Assembly (NCBI RefSeq): GCF_036746095.1
Contig: NZ_DAIOEU010000013.1
Location: 1-64,000 of the forward strand
Source: Dyella_B sp036746095
Lineage (GTDB): Bacteria > Pseudomonadota > Gammaproteobacteria > Xanthomonadales > Rhodanobacteraceae
Direction: 5' to 3'
DNA length: 64,000 bases
Below are positions 25,536-34,294 of the stretch, piece by piece (positions within the stretch are counted from its first letter, which is position 1; every line of letters begins with the position of its first letter). The notes below the pieces were generated by a model, which ran no database searches, was not told where the DNA came from, and saw only the letters and a program-made list of their open reading frames with translations. Position numbers and translations under genes: made by a program.

Positions 25536-26359
25536 GCGTGGGGCTCGTCACTCCGGCGAAGGCCGGGGTCCAGAGACTTGTTTGACTCCTCAAGGCGCTG
25601 GGCCCCGGCCTTGGCCGGGCCGACGGCGCTCTCGGCAGGACTCAGGGCCTTATCCACCGCTCCACGCTCGTCAAACACAAAGCAGTCGCCACGCCAGTGC
25701 GCGCCGCCCGTTTCCTCGAAGTACTTCAGAACGCCGCCTTCCAGCTGAAACACGCGCTCCATGCCAATGTCCTGCATATACAGCGCGAACTTCTCGCAGC
25801 GAATGCCGCCCGTGCAGTACGACACGATGGTTTTTTCCGCGTAGCGAGCATGATCGCCTGCCACGGCGGAAGGCAGTTCGGTAAAGCTTGCAATGCGATA
25901 GTCGACCGCCTGCGGAAACAGGCCCACATCGGTTTCATATGCGTTGCGCGTGTCCAGCAACACTATGTCGCGGCCTTCGTCATCGCATCCTTGATCCAGC
26001 CAGCGCTTGAGGGTGGCTGCAGCTATCGCCGGTGCGCGACCACCTTCGGGTCGAATGGTCGGGTGGCGCAGGGTGATGATTTCCTTCTTAAGCCGCACGC
26101 GCATGCGTTTGAACGGCACCTCGTCGGAAAGAGATTCCTTGGCCTTCATGCCGGCAAAGCGGGAGTCCTCGCGTAGCCAGTTCATGAAGGTATCCACCGC
26201 TTCGCGCGGCCCGGCGAGAAACAGGTTGATGCCTTCCGGCGCCAGCAAAATCGTGCCCTTCAAGGCCTGCGCGTGACATTGCGCAAGCATGCGCTCGCGC
26301 AGCGCGGGCAGATCGTCCAGGCTGACGAAGCGATAGGCGGAGATATTCAGGATCGACAT
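25532..26359 (-). CDS. trhO: tRNA uridine(34) hydroxylase TrhO (rhodanese domain)
   Basis: Enzyme of 275 aa that uses O2 to hydroxylate U34 of tRNA, the first step of the 5-methoxyuridine-type modifications. The N-terminal UPF0176 domain (LKGTILLAPEGINLFLAG) and rhodanese domain (DIVLLDTRNAYETDVG) are present, with active Cys182 in SYCTGGIRCEK. The start is MSILNIS. The last ~31 residues (245-275) are encoded by a palindromic intergenic repeat (25546-25625) and do not belong to the family. It sits inside the biotin operon, overlapping bioH by 4 bases. Confidence 0.92.
   Translation of the reverse strand: MSILNISAYRFVSLDDLPALRERMLAQCHAQALKGTILLAPEGINLFLAGPREAVDTFMNWLREDSRFAGMKAKESLSDEVPFKRMRVRLKKEIITLRHPTIRPEGGRAPAIAAATLKRWLDQGCDDEGRDIVLLDTRNAYETDVGLFPQAVDYRIASFTELPSAVAGDHARYAEKTIVSYCTGGIRCEKFALYMQDIGMERVFQLEGGVLKYFEETGGAHWRGDCFVFDERGAVDKALSPAESAVGPAKAGAQRLEESNKSLDPGLRRSDEPHA
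25546..25625. repeat. REP-like palindrome inside the trhO 3' end
   Basis: CGTCACTCCGGCGAAGGCCGGGGTCC and an inverted GGGCCCCGGCCTTGGCCGGGCCGACGG half form a large imperfect hairpin. Same family as the elements at 48160-48239 and 49198-49267. Here it is read through as the TrhO C-terminus. Confidence 0.75.
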
Positions 26360-26386
26360 GGCGGTGGCTAAACGTGCGGGGCGCAA

Positions 26387-27571
26387 TTATACCGGGGCAC
26401 CCGCGAGCCGAAGGCGCGCCAAGGCTTCCAGCAGGCGATCCACATGCGCTTCCTCATGGGCGGCAGACAAGGTAATGCGCAGGCGCGCCTGGCCTTGCGG
26501 CACCGTGGGTGGGCGGATCGCCACCACCAGCAGGCCGTTTGCTTCCAAGGCACGCGAGGCTTCCAGCGTGCGTTGCGCGTCCCCCAGCAGCAATGGCTGG
26601 ATCGCCGTGCGCGACGGCATCAATGGCAGGCCGAGTTGTTCCGCGCCATGCCGGAAACGCTGGATCAATGCATTGAGCTTTTGCCGGCGCCAGCTTTCCG
26701 TACGTGCAAGGCTGACGGCGCAACATGTCGCCGCTGCCAGTGCAGGCGGCATGGCGGTGGTGTAGATGTACGTGCGCGCGAATTGGATCAGGCCGTCGAT
26801 CAATGCCGTTGGCCCGGCGACGAAGGCGCCGCTGCATCCCACGGCCTTGCCCAGCGTTGCCATCAACACCGGCACGTCTCGCTCGCTGAGCCCTGCTTCG
26901 GCCACGCTGCCAGCGCCATCGTTGCCGAGCACGCCCAGGCCGTGTGCGTCATCCACCATCAGCGTTGCGCTTTCGCGCGCGCATAAGGCGGCGAGTTCGT
27001 GCAACGGCGCGACGTCGCCGTCCATGCTGAAGACGCCATCGGTGGCCAGCAAGGCGCAAGCCTCTTCATTGCTTTGCAGCTGGCGCGTTGCAGCTTCGAC
27101 GTCGGCATGCGGATAGCGCTTCAACATGGCGCCCGCCAGTTGCGCGCCGTCAAGCAGGCAGGCGTGATTGAGCTTGTCCTGCACACATAGCTCGCCCCGC
27201 TGCAGCAACGCCTGGATCACGCCGAGATTGGCCATGTAGCCGGCGGAAAACAGCAGTGCACGTTCGCGGCCGGTCCATTCGGCCAGCATTTCTTCCAATT
27301 CGGCATGCTCACGCCGGTGTCCGCAGATGAGGTGCGCGGAACCGCTGCCGACTCCGCTCTCATCAGCGGCCTGCTTCCAGGCGGCGATCAGGCGCGAATC
27401 CTGGGCCAAGCCCAGATAGTCGTTGGTGCAGAAAGCCAGCAGGCGCCGCCCGTGGCTTTCCACGAAAGGCCCTTCGGCGCGTGTGATGGTGCGCAGGCGA
27501 CGCTGCAATTGCGCCTGCCCACGTTCAGCCGTTTGGACGGCTAATCGCTTGAGCAGATCAGGCCGCGGCAC
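26387..27571 (-). CDS. bioF: 8-amino-7-oxononanoate synthase
   Basis: PLP enzyme of 394 aa that condenses pimeloyl-ACP with L-alanine to KAPA, the first ring-forming step of biotin synthesis. Landmarks are the TNDYLGL N-terminal segment, DDAHGLGVLG with the cofactor-binding Asp/His, and the Schiff-base lysine in ATLGKAVG. I chose the GTG at 27571, giving VPRPDLLKRL as in relatives; the longer frame opens with a TTG at 27613 and has no ribosome-binding site. It overlaps the bioB 3' end by 14 bases. Confidence 0.93.
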   Translation of the reverse strand: MPRPDLLKRLAVQTAERGQAQLQRRLRTITRAEGPFVESHGRRLLAFCTNDYLGLAQDSRLIAAWKQAADESGVGSGSAHLICGHRREHAELEEMLAEWTGRERALLFSAGYMANLGVIQALLQRGELCVQDKLNHACLLDGAQLAGAMLKRYPHADVEAATRQLQSNEEACALLATDGVFSMDGDVAPLHELAALCARESATLMVDDAHGLGVLGNDGAGSVAEAGLSERDVPVLMATLGKAVGCSGAFVAGPTALIDGLIQFARTYIYTTAMPPALAAATCCAVSLARTESWRRQKLNALIQRFRHGAEQLGLPLMPSRTAIQPLLLGDAQRTLEASRALEANGLLVVAIRPPTVPQGQARLRITLSAAHEEAHVDRLLEALARLRLAGAPV

Positions 27572-28601
27572 TGCAGCCACAGCCGTGCCCGCAGCCTGCT
27601 GATTCTGTTTCAAGAATGCCGGCGTGCACGGTGTCGGTATCTTCCGTTACTTCCAATGCATGCAGGTCGAGTCGCCGGAACAGTGCGCGATCGTGCTCCA
27701 CATCCGGATTGCCGGTGGTCAGCAGCTTTTCGCCATAGAAAATCGAGTTGGCGCCGGCGAAGAAACACAGCGCCTGCACGGCATCGTCCATCTGCTGGCG
27801 GCCGGCGGAGAGCCGCACCATCGATGCCGGCATCAGGATGCGCGCCACGGCGATCGTGCGCACGAACTCGAACGGGTCCAGGGCCTCGGTGCCATGCAAG
27901 GGTGTGCCCGGCACTTGCACCAGCTGGTTGATCGGCACTGATTGCGGATGCTCCGGCAGCGTGGCCAGCGTCTGCAGCAGGCCGGCGCGCTGTTCGCGCG
28001 TTTCACCCATGCCGACGATGCCGCCGCAGCAGGTTTTCAGGCCAACCTGGCGCACGTGTTCCAACGTATCCAGGCGATCCTGGTATTGGCGCGTATGGAT
28101 GATCTCGCCGTAGAACTCCGGCGCCGTGTCGAGATTGTGGTTGTAGTAATCCAGGCCGGCCTGCTTCAGCGTCTTCGCCTGTTCGCCGTTGAGCATGCCC
28201 AGCGTGGCGCAGGTCTCAAGGCCCAGCGCCTTGACGGCCGAAACAATTTCGGCCACCTGGGCCACGTCGCGATCTTTCGGGCTGCGCCACGCCGCGCCCA
28301 TGCAGAAGCGGCTCGCACCGGCGTTCTTGGCGGCCTGCGCGCGGGCAACCACGGCGTCTACCGACATCAGTTTTTCCGCCTTCACGCCGGTGTGGTAGCG
28401 CGCTGCTTGGGGGCAATAACCGCAATCCTCCGGGCAACCGCCGGTCTTGATCGACAGCAGGGTCGAGACCTGCACCGCGTTCGGATCGTGATGCTCGCGA
28501 TGCACGCTGTGCGCCCGATGCAGCAGCTCATTGAAAGGCAAGGCGAACAGGGCGGCGACTTCGTCGCGGGTCCAGTCGTGGCGAAGAGCGGCTGCAGTCA
28601 T
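27558..28601 (-). CDS. bioB: biotin synthase
   Basis: Radical-SAM enzyme of 347 aa that inserts sulfur into dethiobiotin. The [4Fe-4S] motif CPEDCGYC gives Cys56, Cys60 and Cys63. The second cluster ligands fall in the usual places (SRFCMGAAWR, CATLGML, KTCCGGIVGMGE). The C-terminus is Cys-rich (GCGHGCGCSAAA), as in several gammaproteobacterial BioB proteins. The start at 28601 has GGAG upstream; a 175-codon in-frame extension lies antisense to nothing known and overlaps the regulator gene, so I left it out. bioA and bioD are not in the window. Confidence 0.96.
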   Translation of the reverse strand: MTAAALRHDWTRDEVAALFALPFNELLHRAHSVHREHHDPNAVQVSTLLSIKTGGCPEDCGYCPQAARYHTGVKAEKLMSVDAVVARAQAAKNAGASRFCMGAAWRSPKDRDVAQVAEIVSAVKALGLETCATLGMLNGEQAKTLKQAGLDYYNHNLDTAPEFYGEIIHTRQYQDRLDTLEHVRQVGLKTCCGGIVGMGETREQRAGLLQTLATLPEHPQSVPINQLVQVPGTPLHGTEALDPFEFVRTIAVARILMPASMVRLSAGRQQMDDAVQALCFFAGANSIFYGEKLLTTGNPDVEHDRALFRRLDLHALEVTEDTDTVHAGILETESAGCGHGCGCSAAA

Positions 28602-28689
28602 GGGAGGCTCCGGTAAACCGGCGCACAGTGTGGGAGCCGGCCGGAGTGCTGTCAACTCGATCTGCTGGCGAATGGTTGACGGGGCGCCA

Positions 28690-29355
28690 TCATTCCTTCG
28701 TGCCGCTTTCCTTAACCCTGGACAGCAGTGCGCCCAGCCGGAAGCGGCACACGTGCCCGCCGCGCACGATGCATTCCATGTGGTGGATACGCCGGCCGCT
28801 GGCGGCTTCCATGTAGGCGAGATCGAATTTGCATACCTGCGGATACTGCTTGGCCAGTGCATGGAACACGCAATTGAATGCTTCGATCTGCCATTCCGCG
28901 CCATGGCGCGCGGCAGTTGCTTCATAACCGAGCATGTCGAGTTTCTGCGCAATGCCGTGCACCACTTCTTCGGGCGGCGTATCAGGCAAAGGGGCGATTT
29001 CGTGACTGCCAAGGTGCCGGCCGAGTTCGCGCAACATGTTTTCCATGGCGTCGTCGCCGAGCTGTGCATGCAGTTGCGCCAGCAACGCTGTGGCGATGAC
29101 GCCGTAATGGCGCGGGAATAGCGCATGCCCTTCCGCGGTAAGTCGATAGCACGCTGTTGGCCGTCCGCCGCTGGGTTTCGATTGCGTCCGTTCTACGTAC
29201 CGGCGCGCGATCAAGGCGCTCAGGTGCTGACGCACGGCGTTGTGGCTGATGCGCAGTTGCGCGCACAGCGATTCCACCGTACCGCCCTCGTTCGCCATCA
29301 GCAGCTGCCGCAACAGGCGCTGCTGCGTGGTTCCGAGTTGCCTGAGCGCCACCAT
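28690..29355 (-). CDS. SufR-like winged-helix regulator with four C-terminal cysteines
   Basis: Probable Fe-S sensing repressor of 221 aa. Residues ~10-75 form a DeoR/MarR-like winged helix (TVESLCAQLRISHNAVRQHL). The C-terminal domain carries Cys162, Cys175, Cys195 and Cys203. The spacing 162-X12-175 and 175-X27-203 equals that reported for three ligand cysteines of cyanobacterial SufR. It lies 88 bases upstream of bioB on the same strand, whose product needs two Fe-S clusters, which suggests it adjusts biotin synthesis to Fe-S supply. That link is inferred. No suf or isc genes are nearby. Confidence 0.7.
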   Translation of the reverse strand: MVALRQLGTTQQRLLRQLLMANEGGTVESLCAQLRISHNAVRQHLSALIARRYVERTQSKPSGGRPTACYRLTAEGHALFPRHYGVIATALLAQLHAQLGDDAMENMLRELGRHLGSHEIAPLPDTPPEEVVHGIAQKLDMLGYEATAARHGAEWQIEAFNCVFHALAKQYPQVCKFDLAYMEAASGRRIHHMECIVRGGHVCRFRLGALLSRVKESGTKE

Positions 29356-29358
29356 CGT

Positions 29359-30012
29359 TCAGTGCGCCTTGTCGGGGAATTGCTTGGCGATGCCGCTGGC
29401 GAATGCATCGGCGATGGTGTTCATATGTGCCTGCATTTCGGTCCAGGTGGCCTGCTCGCCCTTGCTATCGCCGCTCATGATTTGCTTGATCTGCGCAGCG
29501 TGCTCCGCCACATGGGTCGCGAACAGGCTCCGCAAGGCGCTTTCCGGCAAGTTGGGGTTGGCGCTGGAAAAGAATTTGGCAATCGCGGTGACATTCGTAT
29601 CGAGATCGGCCATGGCTTTCTGTTCGCCAGCGGTATCGCCGGCTGCGCTGGCGTCGGTGAGCGCCTTGACGCCGCCCCAGTGACCGGCGAGCAACTTCAG
29701 CGTCTGGTCGCCGGCCGGCTTGCCATAAAAGCTGCCTACCGCGTCCGCGATCTGTTTGGCATTGGCGACCACCGCCTTAGCTGCTGCCTCGGCTTTGGCG
29801 CCATCACGGGCATGCACGGCGAAAGCATATTCGCGCGTATGCACGATGTGCCCATGCCACAGCGTACGCATGGCCGCATGCAGTTTTGGCGCCGTGGCTG
29901 GCGTGCTCTGCGAGGTTTGCGCCATGTCGTGCGGGGACGGGGCGGCCTGTGCGAATCCAACCGCCGCCAAGGTCGTGCCGGCAAGTACGAACAGCAGGTT
30001 TCGAATCTTCAT
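29359..30012 (-). CDS. exported hypothetical helical protein
   Basis: Protein of 217 aa with a clear signal peptide (MKIRNLLFVLAGTTLAAVGFAQA), predicted periplasmic. The mature part is Ala-rich and entirely helical (AEAAAKAVVANAKQIADAVG; EHAAQIKQIM) with several His, suggesting a four-helix bundle. I recognise no named family. The stop lies three bases before the start of the SufR-like regulator, so it is likely first in the regulator-bio transcript. The start is the Met before the signal sequence, with GGAG upstream. Confidence 0.65.
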   Translation of the reverse strand: MKIRNLLFVLAGTTLAAVGFAQAAPSPHDMAQTSQSTPATAPKLHAAMRTLWHGHIVHTREYAFAVHARDGAKAEAAAKAVVANAKQIADAVGSFYGKPAGDQTLKLLAGHWGGVKALTDASAAGDTAGEQKAMADLDTNVTAIAKFFSSANPNLPESALRSLFATHVAEHAAQIKQIMSGDSKGEQATWTEMQAHMNTIADAFASGIAKQFPDKAH

Positions 30013-30258
30013 GAGGTGTCTCCGTGACGTCGCTCGATGCGACTCGGGACAGTCTGGATGCCTCCTATTTTCACGCAAGATATCTATGTGTAAAGACCGT
30101 GTACCAACGACTTTTCAGTCCAGGAAGCGAGCCGCGAAGGCGGCATGGAAATATCCGGCAAGCCCCTGGCCGGGGGACGAGAGGCCAAGCGCCCGCAACA
30201 TTTCCAGAACGCCGCCCATGCCTCTAACATCGGCGAACCGTCCATCGAAGGAGTCGTC

Positions 30259-30468
30259 ATGAGCGCAGCAGGTCAGGGCAGTGCCGGGAATGTCATCGCC
30301 GCCGTCTGCAGCTTGTTCATCCCAGGACTGGGTCAACTGGTGCAGGGGCGCTTCCTGAAAGCGGTGCTGATGTTCGTGCTGGCCGGCGTGCTCTGGATCT
30401 TCTGGATGGGCTGGATCATCCATCTCTGGTCAATTCTCGACGCGGCGATGTTCAAGCCGACCAATTGA
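30259..30468 (+). CDS. small TM2-like membrane protein
   Basis: Protein of 69 aa with two hydrophobic helices. The segment FIPGLGQLVQGRFLKAVLMF resembles the TM2 domain signature (PGLGQ...G), followed by LAGVLWIFWMGWIIHLWSIL. Function unknown; TM2-type proteins sit in the inner membrane. An AAGGAG site is at proper distance from the ATG at 30259; an in-frame ATG at 30145 would add a non-hydrophobic stretch and lacks such a site. comF follows 14 bases later. Confidence 0.75.
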   Translation: MSAAGQGSAGNVIAAVCSLFIPGLGQLVQGRFLKAVLMFVLAGVLWIFWMGWIIHLWSILDAAMFKPTN

Positions 30469-30482
30469 TTGAGGCCCAGCGC

Positions 30483-31196
30483 ATGGATGCGCCACTCCGC
30501 TGGCTTTCCCATCTTCACCGCTGGCTGCTGCCATGGCGCTGCCTGCTGTGCGGAGACGCCGGCGCCCTTGGCATGGACCTGTGCGCCGACTGCGCAGCGG
30601 AGCTGCCGCGCAATACCCAATGCTGCCAACGTTGCGCACTGCCGTTGCCGATGTCGGCGCCGCTGTGCGGACGTTGCCAGCAGAAAGCGCCACCGTGGGA
30701 CGCCGCGTGGGCGCCCTTCCGTTATGCATGGCCGCTGGACCGGTTGGAAACGCGCTTCAAGTTCAGCCGGGATCTCGCCGCCGGACGCGTGCTGGCGACG
30801 CTATGGCAGCGTGAAACCTTCCCGGCCGGCGTCCCGCAGATGATCATCCCGGTACCGCTGCATGGCCGCCGCTTGCGCCAGCGTGGCTATAACCAGGCAC
30901 TAGAGCTTGCAAGGCCGCTTGCGAGCACTCTCGACATTCCTTGCCGGCACGATGTCCTGCTGCGCGCACGTCATACCAACGCGCAAACCGGACTGGATGC
31001 GGTTGAGCGCCGCCGCAATCTGCGGGGCGCTTTCGTACTGCGCAACGGCGTGGCGCTGCCAACGCATGTCGTTGTACTCGATGACGTATTCACCACGGGT
31101 GCCACGCTTGCCGAATGTGTGCGTACGCTCAAACGCGCAGGAATAGAACGCGTGGATGCATGGGCGCTTGCGCGTGCGCCTGTTCCCGGCCGCTGA
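30483..31196 (+). CDS. comF: ComF family protein (phosphoribosyltransferase fold)
   Basis: Cytosolic protein of 237 aa related to ComFC/GntX, involved in DNA uptake in competent bacteria and in use of DNA as nutrient. An N-terminal four-Cys-pair zinc ribbon (CLLCGD, CADC, CQRC, CGRC) is followed by a PRTase domain with VPLHGRRLRQRGYNQA and the PRPP-binding motif VVVLDDVFTTGAT. Length is normal. The start is the ATG at 30483; a TTG at 30465 is an alternative. It converges on ubiA. Confidence 0.92.
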   Translation: MDAPLRWLSHLHRWLLPWRCLLCGDAGALGMDLCADCAAELPRNTQCCQRCALPLPMSAPLCGRCQQKAPPWDAAWAPFRYAWPLDRLETRFKFSRDLAAGRVLATLWQRETFPAGVPQMIIPVPLHGRRLRQRGYNQALELARPLASTLDIPCRHDVLLRARHTNAQTGLDAVERRRNLRGAFVLRNGVALPTHVVVLDDVFTTGATLAECVRTLKRAGIERVDAWALARAPVPGR

Positions 31197-31208
31197 ATCC
31201 GACGCTTC

Positions 31209-32234
31209 CTAGCGGATGGCCAAAGCGAGCGCTATGCCAATCCAAAAAGTAAGTCCGACCCAATTGTTATGCCGAAACGCCGCAAAGCAGGCCTCGCGTT
31301 CGCGGTTGCGGATCAGCCATTGTTGCCATGCGAACAAACCTGCGACGGCGGCGACGCCCAACCAATACGGCCAGCCCAGATGCGCCCGCGTACCGATCAT
31401 TGCCAGCGCCACCGTCAGCGTGCCCATCAGCACGCCGATGATCAGCCGGTCCGCATCGCCGAACAGAATCGCCGTGGAACGCGCACCGACCTTGAGGTCG
31501 TCCTCGCGATCAACCATCGCGTACTCCGTGTCGTAGATCACCGACCACAGGATATTGGCGATGAACAGCAGCCAGCCGACGGGCGGCACCGTGTTCTGCA
31601 CGGCGGCGAACGACATCGGTATGGACCAACCGAACGCCGCACCCAGCACTACCTGCGGCAGGTCGGTATAGCGCTTGGTGAAAGGGTAGAGCGCAGCCAA
31701 TGCCGCGCCGATGAAAGAAAGCTTGATGGTCAGCGCATTGGTCATCAGCACCAGCAGGAAAGCGAAGACCAGCAGGCTGGCAAATACGATCAGCGCCTCG
31801 CGAGGGGTCACCCGCCCGGCAGCGATCGGTCTGCCTGCCGTACGCGCCACCTGCGGATCCAGATGTCGATCGGCGTAGTCATTGATGGCACAGCCGGCCG
31901 CACGCATGGCGAAGACCCCGAGCGTAAAGATGACCAGCGGTTTCCATGGCGGGAAATCACCGGCAGCCAGCCACAGCGCCCACCAGGTCGGCCACAGCAA
32001 CAACAGGGCGCCGATAGGGCGATCCATGCGGGTGAGCACGAGGATGTCGTGCGCCTTCTGGCGCTGCTGGTCGGGAAGTTTCTGCAGTAACCAGTCCAAT
32101 ACACGCGCGGCACGGGTGGAGCTGTCGGCCGGGCGTGCGGGCTGCACCCGCTGGGTCGTGACGGCAGCGCGTGCGCGATGCGGCGCGGGGTTGGGAGACG
32201 TGCGCCGGGGGCGCTTGCGGGAAGTCGGTGCCAT
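31209..32234 (-). CDS. ubiA: 4-hydroxybenzoate polyprenyltransferase
   Basis: Inner-membrane prenyltransferase (341 aa) that attaches the polyprenyl tail to 4-hydroxybenzoate in ubiquinone synthesis. Both Asp-rich Mg-diphosphate motifs are present: NDYADRHLD and YDTEYAMVDREDD. Eight to nine membrane helices are visible. The first ~50 residues are a basic, Pro/Arg/Ala-rich extension (APTSRKRPRRTSPNP) absent from E. coli UbiA; a start further in is possible, but GAGGG lies just before this ATG. ubiE is in the same window at 61.1 kb. Confidence 0.94.
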   Translation of the reverse strand: MAPTSRKRPRRTSPNPAPHRARAAVTTQRVQPARPADSSTRAARVLDWLLQKLPDQQRQKAHDILVLTRMDRPIGALLLLWPTWWALWLAAGDFPPWKPLVIFTLGVFAMRAAGCAINDYADRHLDPQVARTAGRPIAAGRVTPREALIVFASLLVFAFLLVLMTNALTIKLSFIGAALAALYPFTKRYTDLPQVVLGAAFGWSIPMSFAAVQNTVPPVGWLLFIANILWSVIYDTEYAMVDREDDLKVGARSTAILFGDADRLIIGVLMGTLTVALAMIGTRAHLGWPYWLGVAAVAGLFAWQQWLIRNREREACFAAFRHNNWVGLTFWIGIALALAIR

Positions 32235-32359
32235 GCCCTCAAGTGTAGCGTGCGCGAATGACGCCCTCTTCCCCCGGCATCCGTTATGCACTGGTAGTAA
32301 AGTGTTCGCCCCATGGGGGGCCGGTCCAAGGGACCTAACGGCATCGGGGCGGGACATTC

Positions 32360-32746
32360 ATGGGTACAAACATCGGTCACATTGCCCTTATCGTGCGCGA
32401 TCCTGCGCGCACGGCGGAGCTGTTCGCCGGTGTGCTCGGTGCACAGATTGTCGCCGATTGTCCCGACGGCGGCGGCCATCCGCAGACCTTTGCAAAGTTC
32501 GGAGGCGTATGGTTTCTGCTGCGACAGGGCGAAGGGCCGCCATGCCGCAACGGCGACCATATTGCGTTCGAAGTCAGCCGCGGCCAGCTACGGGATTGCG
32601 CCGATAAACTGGCCATCTTCGAGGTCGAGCATTTCATGGCGCGTGAAGACACCGCGCTCTACTTCACCGATTACGACAACCACGTGTTCGAACTGGACGC
32701 CAGTGGTTCCATGGACGAAGCGCTCAGTGGCTTTCTACGCGCATAG
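32360..32746 (+). CDS. VOC (glyoxalase/fosfomycin-resistance fold) protein
   Basis: Protein of 128 aa with the vicinal-oxygen-chelate fold. The N-terminal strand carries a metal-type His (NIGHIALIVRDP), a second appears in GDHIAFEV, and a Glu in NHVFELDASG; this H/H/E pattern resembles FosX/FosA-type enzymes but does not prove fosfomycin resistance. Its last 12 bases overlap the 3' end of ilvA, which runs the other way, so no terminator can sit between them. Confidence 0.8.
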   Translation: MGTNIGHIALIVRDPARTAELFAGVLGAQIVADCPDGGGHPQTFAKFGGVWFLLRQGEGPPCRNGDHIAFEVSRGQLRDCADKLAIFEVEHFMAREDTALYFTDYDNHVFELDASGSMDEALSGFLRA

Positions 32747-34294
32747 CAGCAGGCGATAGGCAGGGTTGTCGCTTTCGTCCACATACGGATAGCCCAGCGT
32801 TGCCAGAAAGTCCTGCAGCAAGGCCAGCTCGCTCGGCGGGACCTGGATGCCGACCAGGATGCGCCCGTAATCAGCACCGTGGTTGCGATAGTGGAACAGG
32901 CTGATGTTCCAATCCGGATGCATGCTATCGAGAAAGCGTGCCAGCGCGCCCGGGCGTTCCGGAAAGTCGAAACGATAAAGCCGCTCGTCGCGTGCGAGCG
33001 GCGAACGGCCGCCGATCATGTGGCGCAGATGCAGCTTTGCCAGTTCGTCGTCGGTGAGGTCGAGCACGCCGAAGTCGTTGGCGCGAAACGCCTGGGCCAG
33101 CGCTTCGCGCTCGCCGCGTTTGGCCGTCTGGATGCCAACGAAGATATGCGCGGCGTCGGCGTCGCTGATGCGATAGTTGAATTCGGTGATCGAATGCTGC
33201 CCCAATGCGGCGCAAAAGCGGCGGAAGCTGCCGCGCTGCTCGGGGATGGTCACCGCAAACACCGCTTCGCGCTGTTCGCCGACCTCGGCGCGTTCGGCGA
33301 CGAAGCGCAGGCGATCGAAATTCATATTGGCGCCGGAAACCACGGCTATCAACGAACCTTCGCAGGAGCCGTGCGTGGCGACATATTGCTTCAAGCCGGC
33401 CAGCGCGAGCGCACCGGAAGGCTCGGGAATGCTGCGCGTATCTTGATAGATGTCGCGGATCGCAGCGCAGATGGCATCGGTATCCACGCGCAGCACGTCG
33501 TCGAGATATTGCTGGCACAGCGAGAAAGTCAGGCTTCCTACCTGCTTGACCGCCGTGCCGTCGGCGAACAAACCCACGTCGTCCAGCGACACGCGTTCGC
33601 CGGCTTGGAGTGCACGCGCCATCGAGTCGGCGTCGCTGGCCTGCACGCCGATGACTCGTACATCCGGGCGCCGCGCCTTGATGACCGCCGCCATGCCTGC
33701 CGCCAAGCCGCCGCCGCCGATCGGCACGAACACGGCGTGCAATGGCCCATCGTGTTGGTCCAGCAATTCCAGCGCGATCGTGGCCTGGCCGGCGATCACG
33801 TCCAGGTCGTCGAACGGATGCACGAAGGTGGCGCCGCGTTCCCCGCACAACCGCTGCGCGTGGGCCTGCGCATCGCTGTAGGAATCGCCATGCAAGACGA
33901 TTTCTGCATATGCGCCGCCGAAGCGTCGTACCGCATCGACTTTGACCTGCGGTGCGGTGACCGGCATGACGATCGCGGCATGGATCTTCAGGCGCGAGGC
34001 CGCCAGCGCCACACCTTGCGCATGATTGCCGGCGGATGCGGCGACCACGCCACGCGCACGTTCTGCCGTATCAAGTTGCGCCATGCGGTTATATGCACCA
34101 CGCAGCTTGAACGAAAACACCGGCTGCTGGTCTTCGCGCTTGAGCAGCACGTCCGCGTTCAATCGCGCCGACAGCAGCGAGGCACGCTCCAGCGACGTGT
34201 GCTGCGCCACTTCGTACACGCGCGCCACTTCGGCACGCCGCAAGACGGCGGCGGCAGTCGGTGCCGATCCTTTGTCCGCCAGCTGTGCGTTCAT
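32735..34294 (-). CDS. ilvA: threonine dehydratase (biosynthetic)
   Basis: PLP enzyme of 519 aa that deaminates threonine to 2-oxobutanoate, the entry to isoleucine synthesis. Lys63 in FSFKLRGAYNR binds PLP, SAGNHAQG binds substrate, and GGGGLAAG is the phosphate loop. Two C-terminal ACT-like repeats (~330-510; AVFAVTIPEQRGSF and RLYRFDFPERPGAL) provide Ile/Val allostery in the family. It is the last gene of the leu/ilv superoperon and overlaps ilvM by 4 bases. Confidence 0.96.
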   Translation of the reverse strand: MNAQLADKGSAPTAAAVLRRAEVARVYEVAQHTSLERASLLSARLNADVLLKREDQQPVFSFKLRGAYNRMAQLDTAERARGVVAASAGNHAQGVALAASRLKIHAAIVMPVTAPQVKVDAVRRFGGAYAEIVLHGDSYSDAQAHAQRLCGERGATFVHPFDDLDVIAGQATIALELLDQHDGPLHAVFVPIGGGGLAAGMAAVIKARRPDVRVIGVQASDADSMARALQAGERVSLDDVGLFADGTAVKQVGSLTFSLCQQYLDDVLRVDTDAICAAIRDIYQDTRSIPEPSGALALAGLKQYVATHGSCEGSLIAVVSGANMNFDRLRFVAERAEVGEQREAVFAVTIPEQRGSFRRFCAALGQHSITEFNYRISDADAAHIFVGIQTAKRGEREALAQAFRANDFGVLDLTDDELAKLHLRHMIGGRSPLARDERLYRFDFPERPGALARFLDSMHPDWNISLFHYRNHGADYGRILVGIQVPPSELALLQDFLATLGYPYVDESDNPAYRLLLCA

